59,538 bases of DNA from Cyanobacteria bacterium OH_SFB_17 (GCA_023395735.1 JAEWYI010000028.1:1-59538); one strand, 5' to 3'; positions 25,767 through 34,110 are shown, counted from the stretch's first letter. Program-made: numbers and translations. Notes: generated by a model from the sequence alone, not told the origin.

Positions 25767-26786
25767 ATGGCTACAAAAACAGAAGAAAAAATTTCAGTTT
25801 CGGAAGAAAAAAACAAAGCTCTGAAACTGGCTATCGATAAAATCGAAAAAGATTTCGGAAAAGGCTCTATAATGAAGCTTGGCGACAGGCCTTCAGTAAA
25901 CGTTGAGGCAATCCCAACAGGGGCTTTGGCTCTTGATGTGGCTCTTGGAATCGGCGGAATCCCTAGAGGTAGAATTATAGAAGTTTATGGGCCTGAAAGC
26001 TCAGGTAAAACAACTCTTGCTCAACACATTGTTGCAGAGTGTCAAAAAAAAGGCGGAATTGCAGCGTTTGTAGACGCAGAACACGCCCTTGACCCAGAAT
26101 ATGCAAGAGCACTTGGTGTAAATATAGACGAGCTTTTAATTTCCCAACCAGACACGGGAGAACAAGCTCTTGATATTACAGAAGAATTGGTTCGCTCCGG
26201 TGCTGTTGATATTGTTGTTGTAGACTCTGTTGCCGCTCTTGTTCCAAAAGCAGAAATAGAAGGATCTATGGAAGATCAACAAATGGGTCTTCAGGCTCGT
26301 TTGATGAGTAAAGCCTTAAGAAAACTAACAGGCGTCATCGGAAAAACAAACACAACCGTTATTTTCATCAACCAATTAAGAATGAAAATTGGTGTTATGT
26401 ACGGCAACCCTGAGACGACTACAGGCGGTAATGCGCTTAAGTATTATGCAAGTGTAAGAATGGAAATAAAACGTACGGAAGGGCTTAAGAAAGACGCTGA
26501 GGACATCGGAAACCATGTTCGTGTAAGAGTGTTAAAAAACAAAGTCGCTCCTCCTTTCAGACAGGCCGAATTTGATATTATTTTTGGAAAAGGTATCTGC
26601 AAAATCGGAAACATTCTTGATGTTGCAGTAAACCTTGATATTGTTAAAAAAGCAGGTGCTTGGTTTAGCTATAACGAAGAAAAGCTCGGACAAGGAAGAG
26701 ATAAATCAAAAGAATTTTTGGAAAACAATCCTGAAATCTTAACAGAAATCGAAAGACTTGTTAGAGAAAAACTTGCTCAACAATAA
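25767..26786 (+). CDS. recA: Recombinase RecA
   Basis: RecA catalyses homologous strand exchange and LexA-type cleavage activation. The 339-residue protein has Walker A GPESSGKTT at residues 75-83, the catalytic Glu in FVDAEHALDPEYA, and Walker B IVVVDSVAALVP. L1 (EIEGSMEDQQMG) and L2 (GNALKYYASVRMEI just after PETTTGG) are intact, as is the C-terminal domain. The ribosome-binding site is AAAAGGAAG. I see no recognisable LexA box upstream. A strong terminator follows. Confidence 0.98.
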   Translation: MATKTEEKISVSEEKNKALKLAIDKIEKDFGKGSIMKLGDRPSVNVEAIPTGALALDVALGIGGIPRGRIIEVYGPESSGKTTLAQHIVAECQKKGGIAAFVDAEHALDPEYARALGVNIDELLISQPDTGEQALDITEELVRSGAVDIVVVDSVAALVPKAEIEGSMEDQQMGLQARLMSKALRKLTGVIGKTNTTVIFINQLRMKIGVMYGNPETTTGGNALKYYASVRMEIKRTEGLKKDAEDIGNHVRVRVLKNKVAPPFRQAEFDIIFGKGICKIGNILDVAVNLDIVKKAGAWFSYNEEKLGQGRDKSKEFLENNPEILTEIERLVREKLAQQ

Positions 26787-26800
26787 CTTTTTAAATATAA

Positions 26801-26839
26801 AAAAAGAGCCTTCTATAAAAATAGTCGGCTCTTTTTTTT
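26801..26839 (+). terminator. Intrinsic terminator of recA
   Basis: AAAAAGAGCC (26801-26810) pairs with GGCTCTTTTT (26827-26836) around a 16-base loop, followed by T. With A-runs on the other side it can also serve the convergent pilin-like gene. Confidence 0.9.
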
Positions 26840-26849
26840 ATCTATTGTT

Positions 26850-27350
26850 TTAATGTCCTATGAGATCAATAACTTTTCCTGTCGTTTTATTGCCACTTGT
26901 TTGTGAAGCTGAGACTCCGGCTGCCTCAACATATTTTGTCTGCTCGCCCGATCCGCCGCTGTAGCCGGAAGAAGAACTTGATGAAGATGAAGATGGTGGC
27001 TTGTATGTGGATGTTGTGCTTGCCAACGATGTTGATGTATCTGTTTTTGTTTTTGTTCCAGAACTAGATGTCGACGTTGCTGTTGAAGCTATTGAGCCAA
27101 AACTTGTTGATGTAGCTGCTGAAGAGCCCGAACTTGTGGTGGTGGTGGTTGATGAAGAACTTCCTGTTGTTGTGCTTGAAGAGGAAGAATTTTCACTTGA
27201 CGCTGTTTGAGATGATCTTAATTTTACGCTTGATGTGTTTGCCAAATCTGTTTTTTGTTTGTTGAAAATTGTCATCAAAGAAATTGAAACCAAGGCTACG
27301 ACACCCGCTATAAGCAGGATTTCTACTAAATTTTGCGCTTTTTTATTCAT
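26850..27350 (-). CDS. Flp/TadE-like prepilin with Ser/Thr-rich stalk
   Basis: A small surface or pseudopilin-type protein. The N-terminus MNKKAQNLVEILLIAGVVAL resembles Flp/class III prepilins, where a Gln-x-Leu-Val-Glu motif precedes a hydrophobic helix, with Glu at the usual +5-like position. Residues 50-135 are almost entirely Ser, Thr, Gly and Ala, a low-complexity stalk that may be glycosylated. The C-terminal 30 residues (TKYVEAAGVSASQTSGNKTT, then a VIDLIGH end) are more complex. AGGAG precedes the ATG on its strand. No tad genes lie nearby. The open frame on the opposite strand is a mirror of the Ser codons. Confidence 0.7.
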   Translation of the reverse strand: MNKKAQNLVEILLIAGVVALVSISLMTIFNKQKTDLANTSSVKLRSSQTASSENSSSSSTTTGSSSSTTTTTSSGSSAATSTSFGSIASTATSTSSSGTKTKTDTSTSLASTTSTYKPPSSSSSSSSSGYSGGSGEQTKYVEAAGVSASQTSGNKTTGKVIDLIGH

Positions 27351-27497
27351 TTTATCTCCTAAGGTTATCCAACTATGTTTATAATACCATTTTTTTCGGT
27401 TTATATAACTAATTATACATTATAATTTACAATTCAAAAAGTTTTTACCTTTCATGTCTTGATTATGGACTTTGCTTGTGTTTATATATATTTGGAA

Positions 27498-27574
27498 GGG
27501 TTCCTCTAACCTTTCGAAAAGAACCAAGCGGCGGGTTCTTATACTAGTCAGAATTTAGCGTGTACAAGTGCACG
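27498..27574 (+). promoter_or_regulatory. rpsP leader with mutually exclusive hairpins
   Basis: GGTTC (27499-27503) and GGTTCTT (27534-27540) can each pair with the same AAGAACC segment (27519-27525), so two hairpins exclude each other. A third stem, CGTGTA/TGCACG with a CAAG loop, lies at 27559-27574. No T-run follows, so any control would act on translation rather than termination. A weak promoter (TTGATT 27459-27464, TATATA 27483-27488) lies upstream. Confidence 0.4.
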
Positions 27575-27604
27575 TTTGTTTTAGAAAAATAGAAGGAACA
27601 AAAA

Positions 27605-28018
27605 ATGTTAAAAATCAGATTGAAAAGATTAGGCGCTAAAAAAGCTCCTGCATACAGAATTATCGTTATTAATTCAACAACAAAACGTGAAGGTAAACCG
27701 GTTCAAGAATTGGGCCACTACAATCCAAAAACAAAAGTGATGAAATTGAACAAAGTTGAAGCTCTTGAATGGATTAAAAAAGGCGCACAACCGACTGAAA
27801 CAGTTAAATATTTAATTGCTAACTGTAATGACGACGGTTCTTTGAACTACAAACCTAAAACTGAGAAAAAATTATCTAAAAAAGCTATGGAAAAAGCTAA
27901 AGCTGAAGCTGAAGCTAAAGCAAAGGCTGCTGAAGAAGCTAAAGCTGCTGCTGAAGCGGCAAAGGCTGAAGCTGAAGCACCTGCTGAAGCTCCCGCTGAA
28001 GAAGCTGCTGCTGAATAG
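27605..28018 (+). CDS. rpsP: 30S ribosomal protein S16 with Ala/Glu-rich tail
   Basis: S16 is a primary assembly protein of the small subunit. Residues 1-85 are a standard S16 (MLKIRLKRLGAKKAPAYRI, then REGKPVQELGHYNP and VEALEWIKKGAQPTETVKYL). The protein continues for about 50 residues of alternating Lys/Ala/Glu and finally Ala/Glu/Pro. S16 is usually 80-100 residues, so the tail is an extension; similar tails occur in some other phyla. It starts with ATG, with AGAAGGAAC upstream. Its usual partners (rimM, trmD, ffh) do not follow; a terminator and an unrelated gene do. Confidence 0.96.
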   Translation: MLKIRLKRLGAKKAPAYRIIVINSTTKREGKPVQELGHYNPKTKVMKLNKVEALEWIKKGAQPTETVKYLIANCNDDGSLNYKPKTEKKLSKKAMEKAKAEAEAKAKAAEEAKAAAEAAKAEAEAPAEAPAEEAAAE

Positions 28019-28037
28019 TTCAGATACAATTTTTAAT

Positions 28038-28073
28038 AAAAAGAGCAAGAAGTTTAATTTTTGCTCTTTTTTT
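28038..28073 (+). terminator. Intrinsic terminator of rpsP
   Basis: AAAAAGAGCAA (28038-28048) pairs with TTGCTCTTTTT (28061-28071), followed by more T. Confidence 0.9.
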
Positions 28074-28087
28074 GTTATCCTCTTTCT

Positions 28088-28840
28088 ATGAAGGTTTCTG
28101 AGAAAAACAAAAATGTTTCTTTTCTTGCTGCACTAAAATACAACAGGGCAGAAATTTTAAATGCCGCAAAAAAAGATACCGTCATTTTAAAAAACCACCT
28201 TCCTGATTTGAGCAAACTGCTTGATGAAATTGATTCATTTTCCAAAATAAAAGAGGATTCGATTGTCGAACTTGTTCCAAAAGTCAACAGAAAACAGTTT
28301 AATTTAGTTGCTATTGTAAAAGATTCAAGCGAGCAGGTTTCTTCTATGGTGGAAGAAAGAAGCGGAAGAAGTTTGCTTCAAAATGAAACTTTTAAAAACA
28401 GATATTTATCAAGTATAAAAACCAAAATTAAAAATGTAGCAATTGCAAAAGAGTCTTTAAATGAAATAGGACAAAAAATTATGCAAAATCCTTGCATAAA
28501 AGGTTTTTCTCATATCTCCGGCACAACATTAGAAAAAACAGAAAAAAATATGAATAACGCAATTTTTAATGATATATTCAAACGTTTTTTTCTAGAAAAA
28601 CTTGAAAAAGGCTACAACCCAAAAACCTCTATTATCAAACTCTTTGATGGCTTAAAAAGATACAAAGACCAAGAATTTTTTGTTTCAACAAGAAACTCCA
28701 TTAAAAACTCTAACAAAAAAAACCAAGCCCACCTTAGCTTAAAAACCAAATCTGGCGAAAAAGAACAAGAAATAAGAATATTTCTGCCAGAACTCTTTGT
28801 TATACCGAGAGAAGAAAAAATTAAAAAACTATTTGAATAA
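28088..28840 (+). CDS. Hypothetical protein, 250 residues
   Basis: I do not recognise this protein. It is Lys-rich, predicted mostly helical in the first 170 residues, without a signal peptide or membrane segment. The C-terminal part has beta-type segments (AHLSLKTKSG, then EIRIFLPELFVIP). The open frame extends to 28061, but that lies inside the rpsP terminator; ATG 28088 (MKVSEKNKNVSF) is preferred although no clear ribosome-binding site precedes it. It sits alone between two terminators, so it would need its own promoter in about 15 bases or read-through from rpsP. Codon use matches its neighbours. Confidence 0.6.
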   Translation: MKVSEKNKNVSFLAALKYNRAEILNAAKKDTVILKNHLPDLSKLLDEIDSFSKIKEDSIVELVPKVNRKQFNLVAIVKDSSEQVSSMVEERSGRSLLQNETFKNRYLSSIKTKIKNVAIAKESLNEIGQKIMQNPCIKGFSHISGTTLEKTEKNMNNAIFNDIFKRFFLEKLEKGYNPKTSIIKLFDGLKRYKDQEFFVSTRNSIKNSNKKNQAHLSLKTKSGEKEQEIRIFLPELFVIPREEKIKKLFE

Positions 28841-28850
28841 TTTTTAAACT

Positions 28851-28893
28851 AAAAAAGATGCCTGCTTGAAAAATCAAACAGGCATCTTTCCTT
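28851..28893. terminator. Bidirectional intrinsic terminator
   Basis: AAAGATGCCTG (28854-28864) pairs with CAGGCATCTTT (28879-28889), with A-runs before and T after, between the convergent hypothetical gene and hppA. Confidence 0.9.
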
Positions 28894-28909
28894 TATAAAA
28901 AGAATATTT

Positions 28910-31336
28910 CTATTCTTCTTCTCTATCAGGGATTCTCATTGCATAGAAAGAACGAACAACAAATATTAGCGCAATTACAAAGAACACAAGTCCTGCAATA
29001 TGTGCGTATTTGTTAAACGTTGGAGCAATCGCGATTTCCATTGCCAACAAACCAAACAATGTTGTGAATTTAATGATTGGGTTCATTGCAACAGAAGATG
29101 TATCTTTGAACGGATCACCCACGGTGTCACCAACCACAGTAGCATCGTGCAATGGAGTTCCTTTTTCTTTCAAATCGACTTCAACGATTTTCTTAGCGTT
29201 ATCCCAACATCCGCCAGCGTTTGCCATAAATACAGCTTGGAACAAGCCGAAAATAGCAATCGCGATCAAGTAGCTTACAAAGAATGCTACCGGAGCGTTG
29301 TTTCCGTGGTATGGAGCTGAAAGAAAAGCAAATGCCAACGCAAAAGAGAACAAGGAGATAAATATGTTAACCATACCTTTTTGAGCGTATTGAGTACAAA
29401 TTTTAACTACTTGTTTTGAATTGTCGATGTTTGCTTTTTTATCATCTGCTTCACCCAATTTAATATGTTTTTTAATGAATTCTACAGCTGAATATGCACC
29501 TGTTGTAACAGCTTGCATAGAAGCACCTGAGAACCAGTAAATTACCGCACCACCTGATATAAAACCAAGCAATGTGTATGGGTTTAACAAGTTAAGAATC
29601 ATTTCCGGTGAAATTCCAAGAGTTTCTTTGATTACAAGAATCAATGAGAAAATCATTGTAGTAGCACCAACTACAGCAGTACCGATAAGAACCGGTTTTG
29701 AAGTAGCTTTGAATGTGTTACCTGCACCATCATTTTCTTCTAAATATTGTTTTGCGTTTTCAAAATCAGGTTTGAACCCGAAATCTTTTTCAATTTCTTC
29801 AGAAATGTTTGGGATTTCTTCGATTAAAGATAATTCATAAACTGACTGAGCGTTATCTGTAACAGGACCATAGCTGTCTACAGCGATAGTTACAGGGCCC
29901 ATTCCCAAGAAACCGAAAGCAACCAATCCGAAAGCGAATACTGACGGATAAATCATTGCTGCGTGAGGGATATGTGTGCTTGCAAGATAAGATAATCCCA
30001 TCAAGAACACAATTACCATACCAATCCAGAATCCAGAGAAGTTTCCGGAAACAAGACCTGAAAGAATTGTCAAAGATGATCCGCCTTCGCGAGATGCTCT
30101 TACAACTTCTTCTGTATGTTTTGCTTTAGGGCTTGTGAATATTTTTGTAAATTCTGGAATCAAAGCTGCGCCCAATGTTCCGCAAGAAATGATTATAGAA
30201 AGAATAAACCACAAGTCACCGCCTAAAGGAGCAAGCAACCATTTGCTTACGCCAAAAGTCATTACGATTGACAAAATTGAAGTAATCCAAACAAGGTGTG
30301 TTAATGGAGCTTCAAAGTCAAATTTTGTTGCGTTTCTATAAACAACACTGTCAAATGCACCGTTTATCCAGTAAGCAACGACAGATGTAACTATCATCAA
30401 GAATCTCATTGTGAAAATCCATGTCAATAGAGGCACTTGGTAATCTTTAAATACACCAAGCAAAATGAAGCTTACAAGAGCAACACCTGTTACACCGTAA
30501 GTTTCAAAACCGTCTGCTGTAGGACCAACTGAATCACCTGCGTTGTCGCCGGTACAGTCAGCAATAACCCCAGGGTTTCTAGGATCATCTTCTTTGATAC
30601 CGAATTGAATTTTCATCAAATCAGAACCGATATCAGCGATTTTTGTAAAGATACCACCTGCAACACGAAGAGCAGATGCACCTAAAGATTCACCGATTGC
30701 AAAACCGATGAAACATGCGCCTGCAAGGTGTCCCGGAACAAATAACAAGATGATTAACATCATAATTAATTCTACAGACACTAAGCAAACACCGATTGAC
30801 ATACCTGCTTTTAGTGGAATACCAAGAATGTTTAATGGTTTTCCTTTTAAAGCAGAAAACGCTGTTCTTGCGTTTGCCAAAGTGTTCATTCTGATACCGA
30901 ACCAAGCTACTGAATATGAGCCTAAAATACCGATAACAGACCATCCCAAGATGGTTAAAACTTCGTTTATTCCCATTTTTTGCAATACACCGAAGTAAAA
31001 AGCTATACACAAGCCAATTAATACTTCTAACGCAATAAGGAATTTTCCTTGTTGTAAAAGGTAAGTTTTGCATGTTGCAAAAATTGTTTCACCCACTTCA
31101 GTCATACTTTTGTGAGCTTTGATGCTTTTTACCTTCATAAATTCAATAAATCCAAAAACCAAGCCGATTACAGAAACCGCCATACCTATCAACAAAATGT
31201 TAAAATATGTCGGGTTCGCAGCTTGAATATTTGGAACAACCAATGATGCTTCACTTGCACACGCAGGTGAAACTGCGGCAAACAACGCGAACAAACTAGC
31301 AAGCGCTGTTTTTTGCCAACCAAATCTTTTTTCCAT
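28910..31336 (-). CDS. hppA: Membrane-bound proton/sodium-translocating pyrophosphatase
   Basis: This pump couples hydrolysis of pyrophosphate to ion export across the cytoplasmic membrane. The 808-residue protein has about 16 helices and the family's acidic sites: DDPRNPGVIADCTGDNAGDS, DSYGPVTDNAQ, and the C-terminal NAGGCWDNAKK and GDTVGDPFKDT. The segment GNTFKATSKP has Lys where K+-dependent enzymes have Ala, pointing to a K+-independent type, but the neighbouring residue is Ser rather than the usual Thr, so the ion specificity is uncertain. The DNAGDSVGPTADGFETYG variant is typical of the Bacteroidetes/Chlorobi-like clade. A cleavable-signal-like N-terminus (LFALFAAVSPACASE) is present. 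AAGGAG precedes the ATG. Confidence 0.96.
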   Translation of the reverse strand: MEKRFGWQKTALASLFALFAAVSPACASEASLVVPNIQAANPTYFNILLIGMAVSVIGLVFGFIEFMKVKSIKAHKSMTEVGETIFATCKTYLLQQGKFLIALEVLIGLCIAFYFGVLQKMGINEVLTILGWSVIGILGSYSVAWFGIRMNTLANARTAFSALKGKPLNILGIPLKAGMSIGVCLVSVELIMMLIILLFVPGHLAGACFIGFAIGESLGASALRVAGGIFTKIADIGSDLMKIQFGIKEDDPRNPGVIADCTGDNAGDSVGPTADGFETYGVTGVALVSFILLGVFKDYQVPLLTWIFTMRFLMIVTSVVAYWINGAFDSVVYRNATKFDFEAPLTHLVWITSILSIVMTFGVSKWLLAPLGGDLWFILSIIISCGTLGAALIPEFTKIFTSPKAKHTEEVVRASREGGSSLTILSGLVSGNFSGFWIGMVIVFLMGLSYLASTHIPHAAMIYPSVFAFGLVAFGFLGMGPVTIAVDSYGPVTDNAQSVYELSLIEEIPNISEEIEKDFGFKPDFENAKQYLEENDGAGNTFKATSKPVLIGTAVVGATTMIFSLILVIKETLGISPEMILNLLNPYTLLGFISGGAVIYWFSGASMQAVTTGAYSAVEFIKKHIKLGEADDKKANIDNSKQVVKICTQYAQKGMVNIFISLFSFALAFAFLSAPYHGNNAPVAFFVSYLIAIAIFGLFQAVFMANAGGCWDNAKKIVEVDLKEKGTPLHDATVVGDTVGDPFKDTSSVAMNPIIKFTTLFGLLAMEIAIAPTFNKYAHIAGLVFFVIALIFVVRSFYAMRIPDREEE

Positions 31337-31375
31337 AATACTCTCCTTAATATAAAGATTGCTTATCCATTAAAT

Positions 31376-31403
31376 ATTATATTGCTTAAATATTTTAAAG
31401 CAA
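31376..31403 (-). promoter_or_regulatory. hppA promoter with a dyad between -35 and -10
   Basis: On the minus strand TTGCTT (31403-31398) and TATAAT (31381-31376) are 16 bases apart. TTGCTT and AAGCAA (31382-31387 and 31398-31403 on the plus strand) form an inverted repeat that covers the -35 box and the whole spacer, so a repressor or activator site is plausible. Confidence 0.6.
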
Positions 31404-31473
31404 TAAATTTACAATAAAGCTCGCCTGAATAGTTGACTTTTTTTTGGGCATAGCTGCAAAAATCAAAATAATT

Positions 31474-32622
31474 CTATTTTAATACTTCTAAAACTGCCTT
31501 CAATCCTGCTCCTGTTTCAAATTTATGTCCCAATTTGAGTAAAACAGCTTCCAAAGTTCCAACCGCAGTGATTAAATCTCTCTCAGAAACAAAACCCAAA
31601 GTTCCCATTCTAAAAATTTTGTCTTTTAATGCGTTTTGTCCGTTTGCAACAACTATATCATAATCTTTTTTAAATCCGTTTCTTATATCTGGAACGCTTA
31701 TCCCTTTTGGCGGAAGTATTGATGTTATTGCATAACTTGCATTTTCATCATCTTTTACAAACAATTCAAGATTTAATGCTCTTACTGCATTTCTTAATCC
31801 CAAAGCAAGTTTTTTATGTCTTGTATAAATATTTTGTAATCCTTCTTTTTTCATCATTTTTAAAGCTTCATGAAGCGCAAAGACTAAATTAACAGCAGGA
31901 GTCCAAGGAGTCGTATCTTCTAAAACTGCTTTTTTATGAGCTTTCCAATCAAAATAAAAACTAGGGAAAAGACATTTTTCATGAACTTTCCACGCTCTTT
32001 CACTTGCAGCCAAAAAAGCAAGCCCTGGAGGAATCATAAAACCTTTTTGTGAGCCGGAAACAAGAACATCTATTCCCCATTCATCCATCTTAACTTCCAT
32101 TGCTCCAACGCTTGTAACCCCATCCACAACAGAAATTGCACCATGGTCTTTTATTATTTTACAAAGTGTTTTTATGTCGTTTTTTGCACCGGTAGATGTT
32201 TCTGAATGTGTAAGAGTTACTATTTTAATATCTTTTTTTGTATCTGCTGCCAATTTAGCTTTTAAATCGCTTGGATTTATCACTTGCCCAAGTTCTACCT
32301 CTAATTTTTCAACAACAGCACCTCTACTTGCAGCAATCTTTGTCCATCTTGCACCAAAATTACCTATAATTAGCGACAAAACTTTATCACCCTGATTTAC
32401 AAGATTAGAAAGTGCAGCCTCCATTGCCCCTGTACCACTTGCCGCATATATAAAAACTTCGTTTTTTGTTTGGAAAATCCATTTTAAATCGGCGTAAACC
32501 TCTTGTAAAATTGCCGAAAATTCTCCGCTTCTATGCCCAATAGGATGTTTTGCCATCGCTAATAGTACACTCTCTGGAACCGGAGTCGGACCAGGAATCA
32601 TTAAAAAAGTTTTATCTTGCAT
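31474..32622 (-). CDS. Class V aminotransferase (serine/alanine-glyoxylate type)
   Basis: A PLP enzyme of the alanine-glyoxylate/serine-glyoxylate aminotransferase group; cyanobacterial members are often labelled 'soluble hydrogenase small subunit'. The 382-residue protein begins with the family's LMIPGPTPVPESVLLAMAKH and GHRSGEF. ASGTGAMEAALSNLV binds the PLP phosphate, VVDGVTSVGAMEVKMDEW holds the ring Asp, and SGSQKGFMIPPGLAF carries the PLP lysine. It is full length. The promoter-like 15-mer TTTTTGTAGTAGAAT lies 40 bases upstream. It follows the alcohol dehydrogenase on the same strand, possibly in one transcript. Confidence 0.9.
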   Translation of the reverse strand: MQDKTFLMIPGPTPVPESVLLAMAKHPIGHRSGEFSAILQEVYADLKWIFQTKNEVFIYAASGTGAMEAALSNLVNQGDKVLSLIIGNFGARWTKIAASRGAVVEKLEVELGQVINPSDLKAKLAADTKKDIKIVTLTHSETSTGAKNDIKTLCKIIKDHGAISVVDGVTSVGAMEVKMDEWGIDVLVSGSQKGFMIPPGLAFLAASERAWKVHEKCLFPSFYFDWKAHKKAVLEDTTPWTPAVNLVFALHEALKMMKKEGLQNIYTRHKKLALGLRNAVRALNLELFVKDDENASYAITSILPPKGISVPDIRNGFKKDYDIVVANGQNALKDKIFRMGTLGFVSERDLITAVGTLEAVLLKLGHKFETGAGLKAVLEVLK

Positions 32623-32661
32623 TTATTTTCCCCACAAATTTTTCTATTTTTCTTTATTTAA

Positions 32662-32676
32662 ATTCTACTACAAAAA
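32662..32676 (-). promoter_or_regulatory. T-tract promoter motif TTTTTGTAGTAGAAT
   Basis: This 15-mer on the minus strand is identical to one upstream of gmd (41813-41827) and close to sequences upstream of dgt, thyX and the YqhD-like gene. TAGAAT would be the -10 box; a classical -35 is not evident. Confidence 0.45.
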
Positions 32677-32692
32677 TAGTTTTTATTAAAAT

Positions 32693-33847
32693 TTAACAGT
32701 TTTTTAAAACTTCATACACTACATCCGGTGTTATATCTGAATTTTCACCCAAAACTGTTTTTCTTTTTTCAAATCTTTCTTTTACCTTTTGTGCTGCCTC
32801 TTCTGCAACAACATCATAATCAGAAAGTTTTGTTTTCATTCCGATAGAATTGAAAAATTCTTCTGTTTTTACAATTGCACAATCTGCAGCTTTGTTATCA
32901 TCTGCCTCACTGCATCCAAAAACCTCTCTTGCCAACTTTGCAAGCTTCTTTTCTTTTGCAATCTTTTTAACCTGCCATAATCTTGGCATTACAACTGCCA
33001 AGCTCTGACCGTGAGCAAGTCCATATAATGCTGTTAATTCATGGCCAATTCTATGTGTTGACCAATCTTGAACAACCCCCAAATTTATCCAATAATTCAA
33101 TCCACAAGTAGCACACCAAAATATATTTGCCTTAGCCTCATAATCTTTATTATTTTCAAAAACTTTTGGAGCTTCTTCTATCAAGGTTTTAATTATTCCA
33201 ATAGCCCAATAATCTTGAAGCGGGCTATTTACATCATAAGTCGCATATTGTTCCATAACATGCACAAAAGTATCAACAATACCGTTTCTTACCTGTTGAA
33301 CAGGCAAAGTATACGTACTTTCTGGATCAATTATAGAAAATTTTGGATAAACCAAAGGACTGTGAAAAGCAAATTTTTCTTGAGTGCTTTTTCTTGAAAT
33401 AACAGCACCACAATTCATCTCTGAACCTGTTGCTGGAAGGGTCATTACACATCCTAATGGAAGCGCATCTTCTATATTCAATTCATACATCGCTATCTCA
33501 TAAGGATTTTCTCCTTCATATTTAGATGCAGCTGCAATAAATTTTGTACCGTCCAACACAGACCCACCGCCAACAGCTAATAAAAAATCTATATTTTCTT
33601 TTTTTACAACTTCTACTGCTTCCATACAGGTTTCAAAAGTAGGATTTGGCTCAATTCCTGAGAATTCAACAACATTATATCCTTTCAAAGCCTCTTTTAC
33701 CTGATCATAAACCCCGTTTTTCTTAATAGAGCCACCGCCATATATCAATAATATTTTTTTATTAACATCAACCAAATCTCTTAACTTGGAAATAGACCCT
33801 TTCCCAAAAACCAAATGAGTAGGACAACAAAATTCAAAATTATTCAT
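32693..33847 (-). CDS. Iron-containing alcohol dehydrogenase, YqhD/BdhA type
   Basis: An NAD(P)H-dependent alcohol dehydrogenase or aldehyde reductase of the group III family. The 384-residue protein has FEFCCPTHLVFGKGSISKL at the N-terminus and the dinucleotide-binding LLIYGGGSIKKNG and LAVGGGSVLDGTK. Metal ligands are visible: Asp in GIVDTFVHVMEQY, His in DTFVH, and the two His of STHRIGHELTALYGLAHGQ. This fits YqhD/butanol dehydrogenase, with a likely role in fermentation or aldehyde detoxification. I chose ATG 33847 (MNNFEFCC), which has AAAGGAG on its strand, over a longer frame. A promoter-like ATTTTTGTGCTAGAAT lies at 33868-33883 (minus). Confidence 0.93.
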   Translation of the reverse strand: MNNFEFCCPTHLVFGKGSISKLRDLVDVNKKILLIYGGGSIKKNGVYDQVKEALKGYNVVEFSGIEPNPTFETCMEAVEVVKKENIDFLLAVGGGSVLDGTKFIAAASKYEGENPYEIAMYELNIEDALPLGCVMTLPATGSEMNCGAVISRKSTQEKFAFHSPLVYPKFSIIDPESTYTLPVQQVRNGIVDTFVHVMEQYATYDVNSPLQDYWAIGIIKTLIEEAPKVFENNKDYEAKANIFWCATCGLNYWINLGVVQDWSTHRIGHELTALYGLAHGQSLAVVMPRLWQVKKIAKEKKLAKLAREVFGCSEADDNKAADCAIVKTEEFFNSIGMKTKLSDYDVVAEEAAQKVKERFEKRKTVLGENSDITPDVVYEVLKNC

Positions 33848-33907
33848 GCATTCTCTCCTTTTTTTAAATTCTAGCACAAAAATGAATATGGAAAGCAGAG
33901 GATTACA

Positions 33908-33937
33908 AGCTTTGTTTTGGAAGCTTTGAGGTTTTGT
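33908..33937. repeat. Octamer array, short and degenerate
   Basis: AGCTTTGT (33908-33915), six bases, AGCTTTGA (33922-33929) and GGTTTTGT (33930-33937). It is the plus-oriented half of an inverted pair with 33997-34028 and the most eroded array in the window. Confidence 0.45.
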
Positions 33938-33996
33938 TTATTGGTTTAATTCTAAAACAAAACGTATCACAAAAAAATATTGTTTGAAAAAAAATA

Positions 33997-34028
33997 ACCA
34001 AGCTTCTGAACTTCCAAGCTTCTAAACC
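33997..34028. repeat. Tandem octamer array, four units on the minus strand
   Basis: Read on the minus strand from 34028: GGTTTAGA, AGCTTGGA, AGTTCAGA, AGCTTGGT, exact 8-bp period. It lies on the left edge of the AT-rich region with TGTAGAAAA nonamers. Confidence 0.75.
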
Positions 34029-34110
34029 TCTATTTGTCTACATTCCTTATTTATAATTAATTATATAATAATATATAAAATAAATAGTAATAATAATAAG
34101 CAATCATTTT

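Noticed and set aside
27001..27210. Val/Asp/Glu-rich plus-strand frame
   Set aside because: It is the complement of Ser/Thr codons of the pilin-like gene.
30690..31073. 127-codon minus-strand frame inside hppA
   Set aside because: Same strand but another frame within an intact, conserved pump; no initiation signals.
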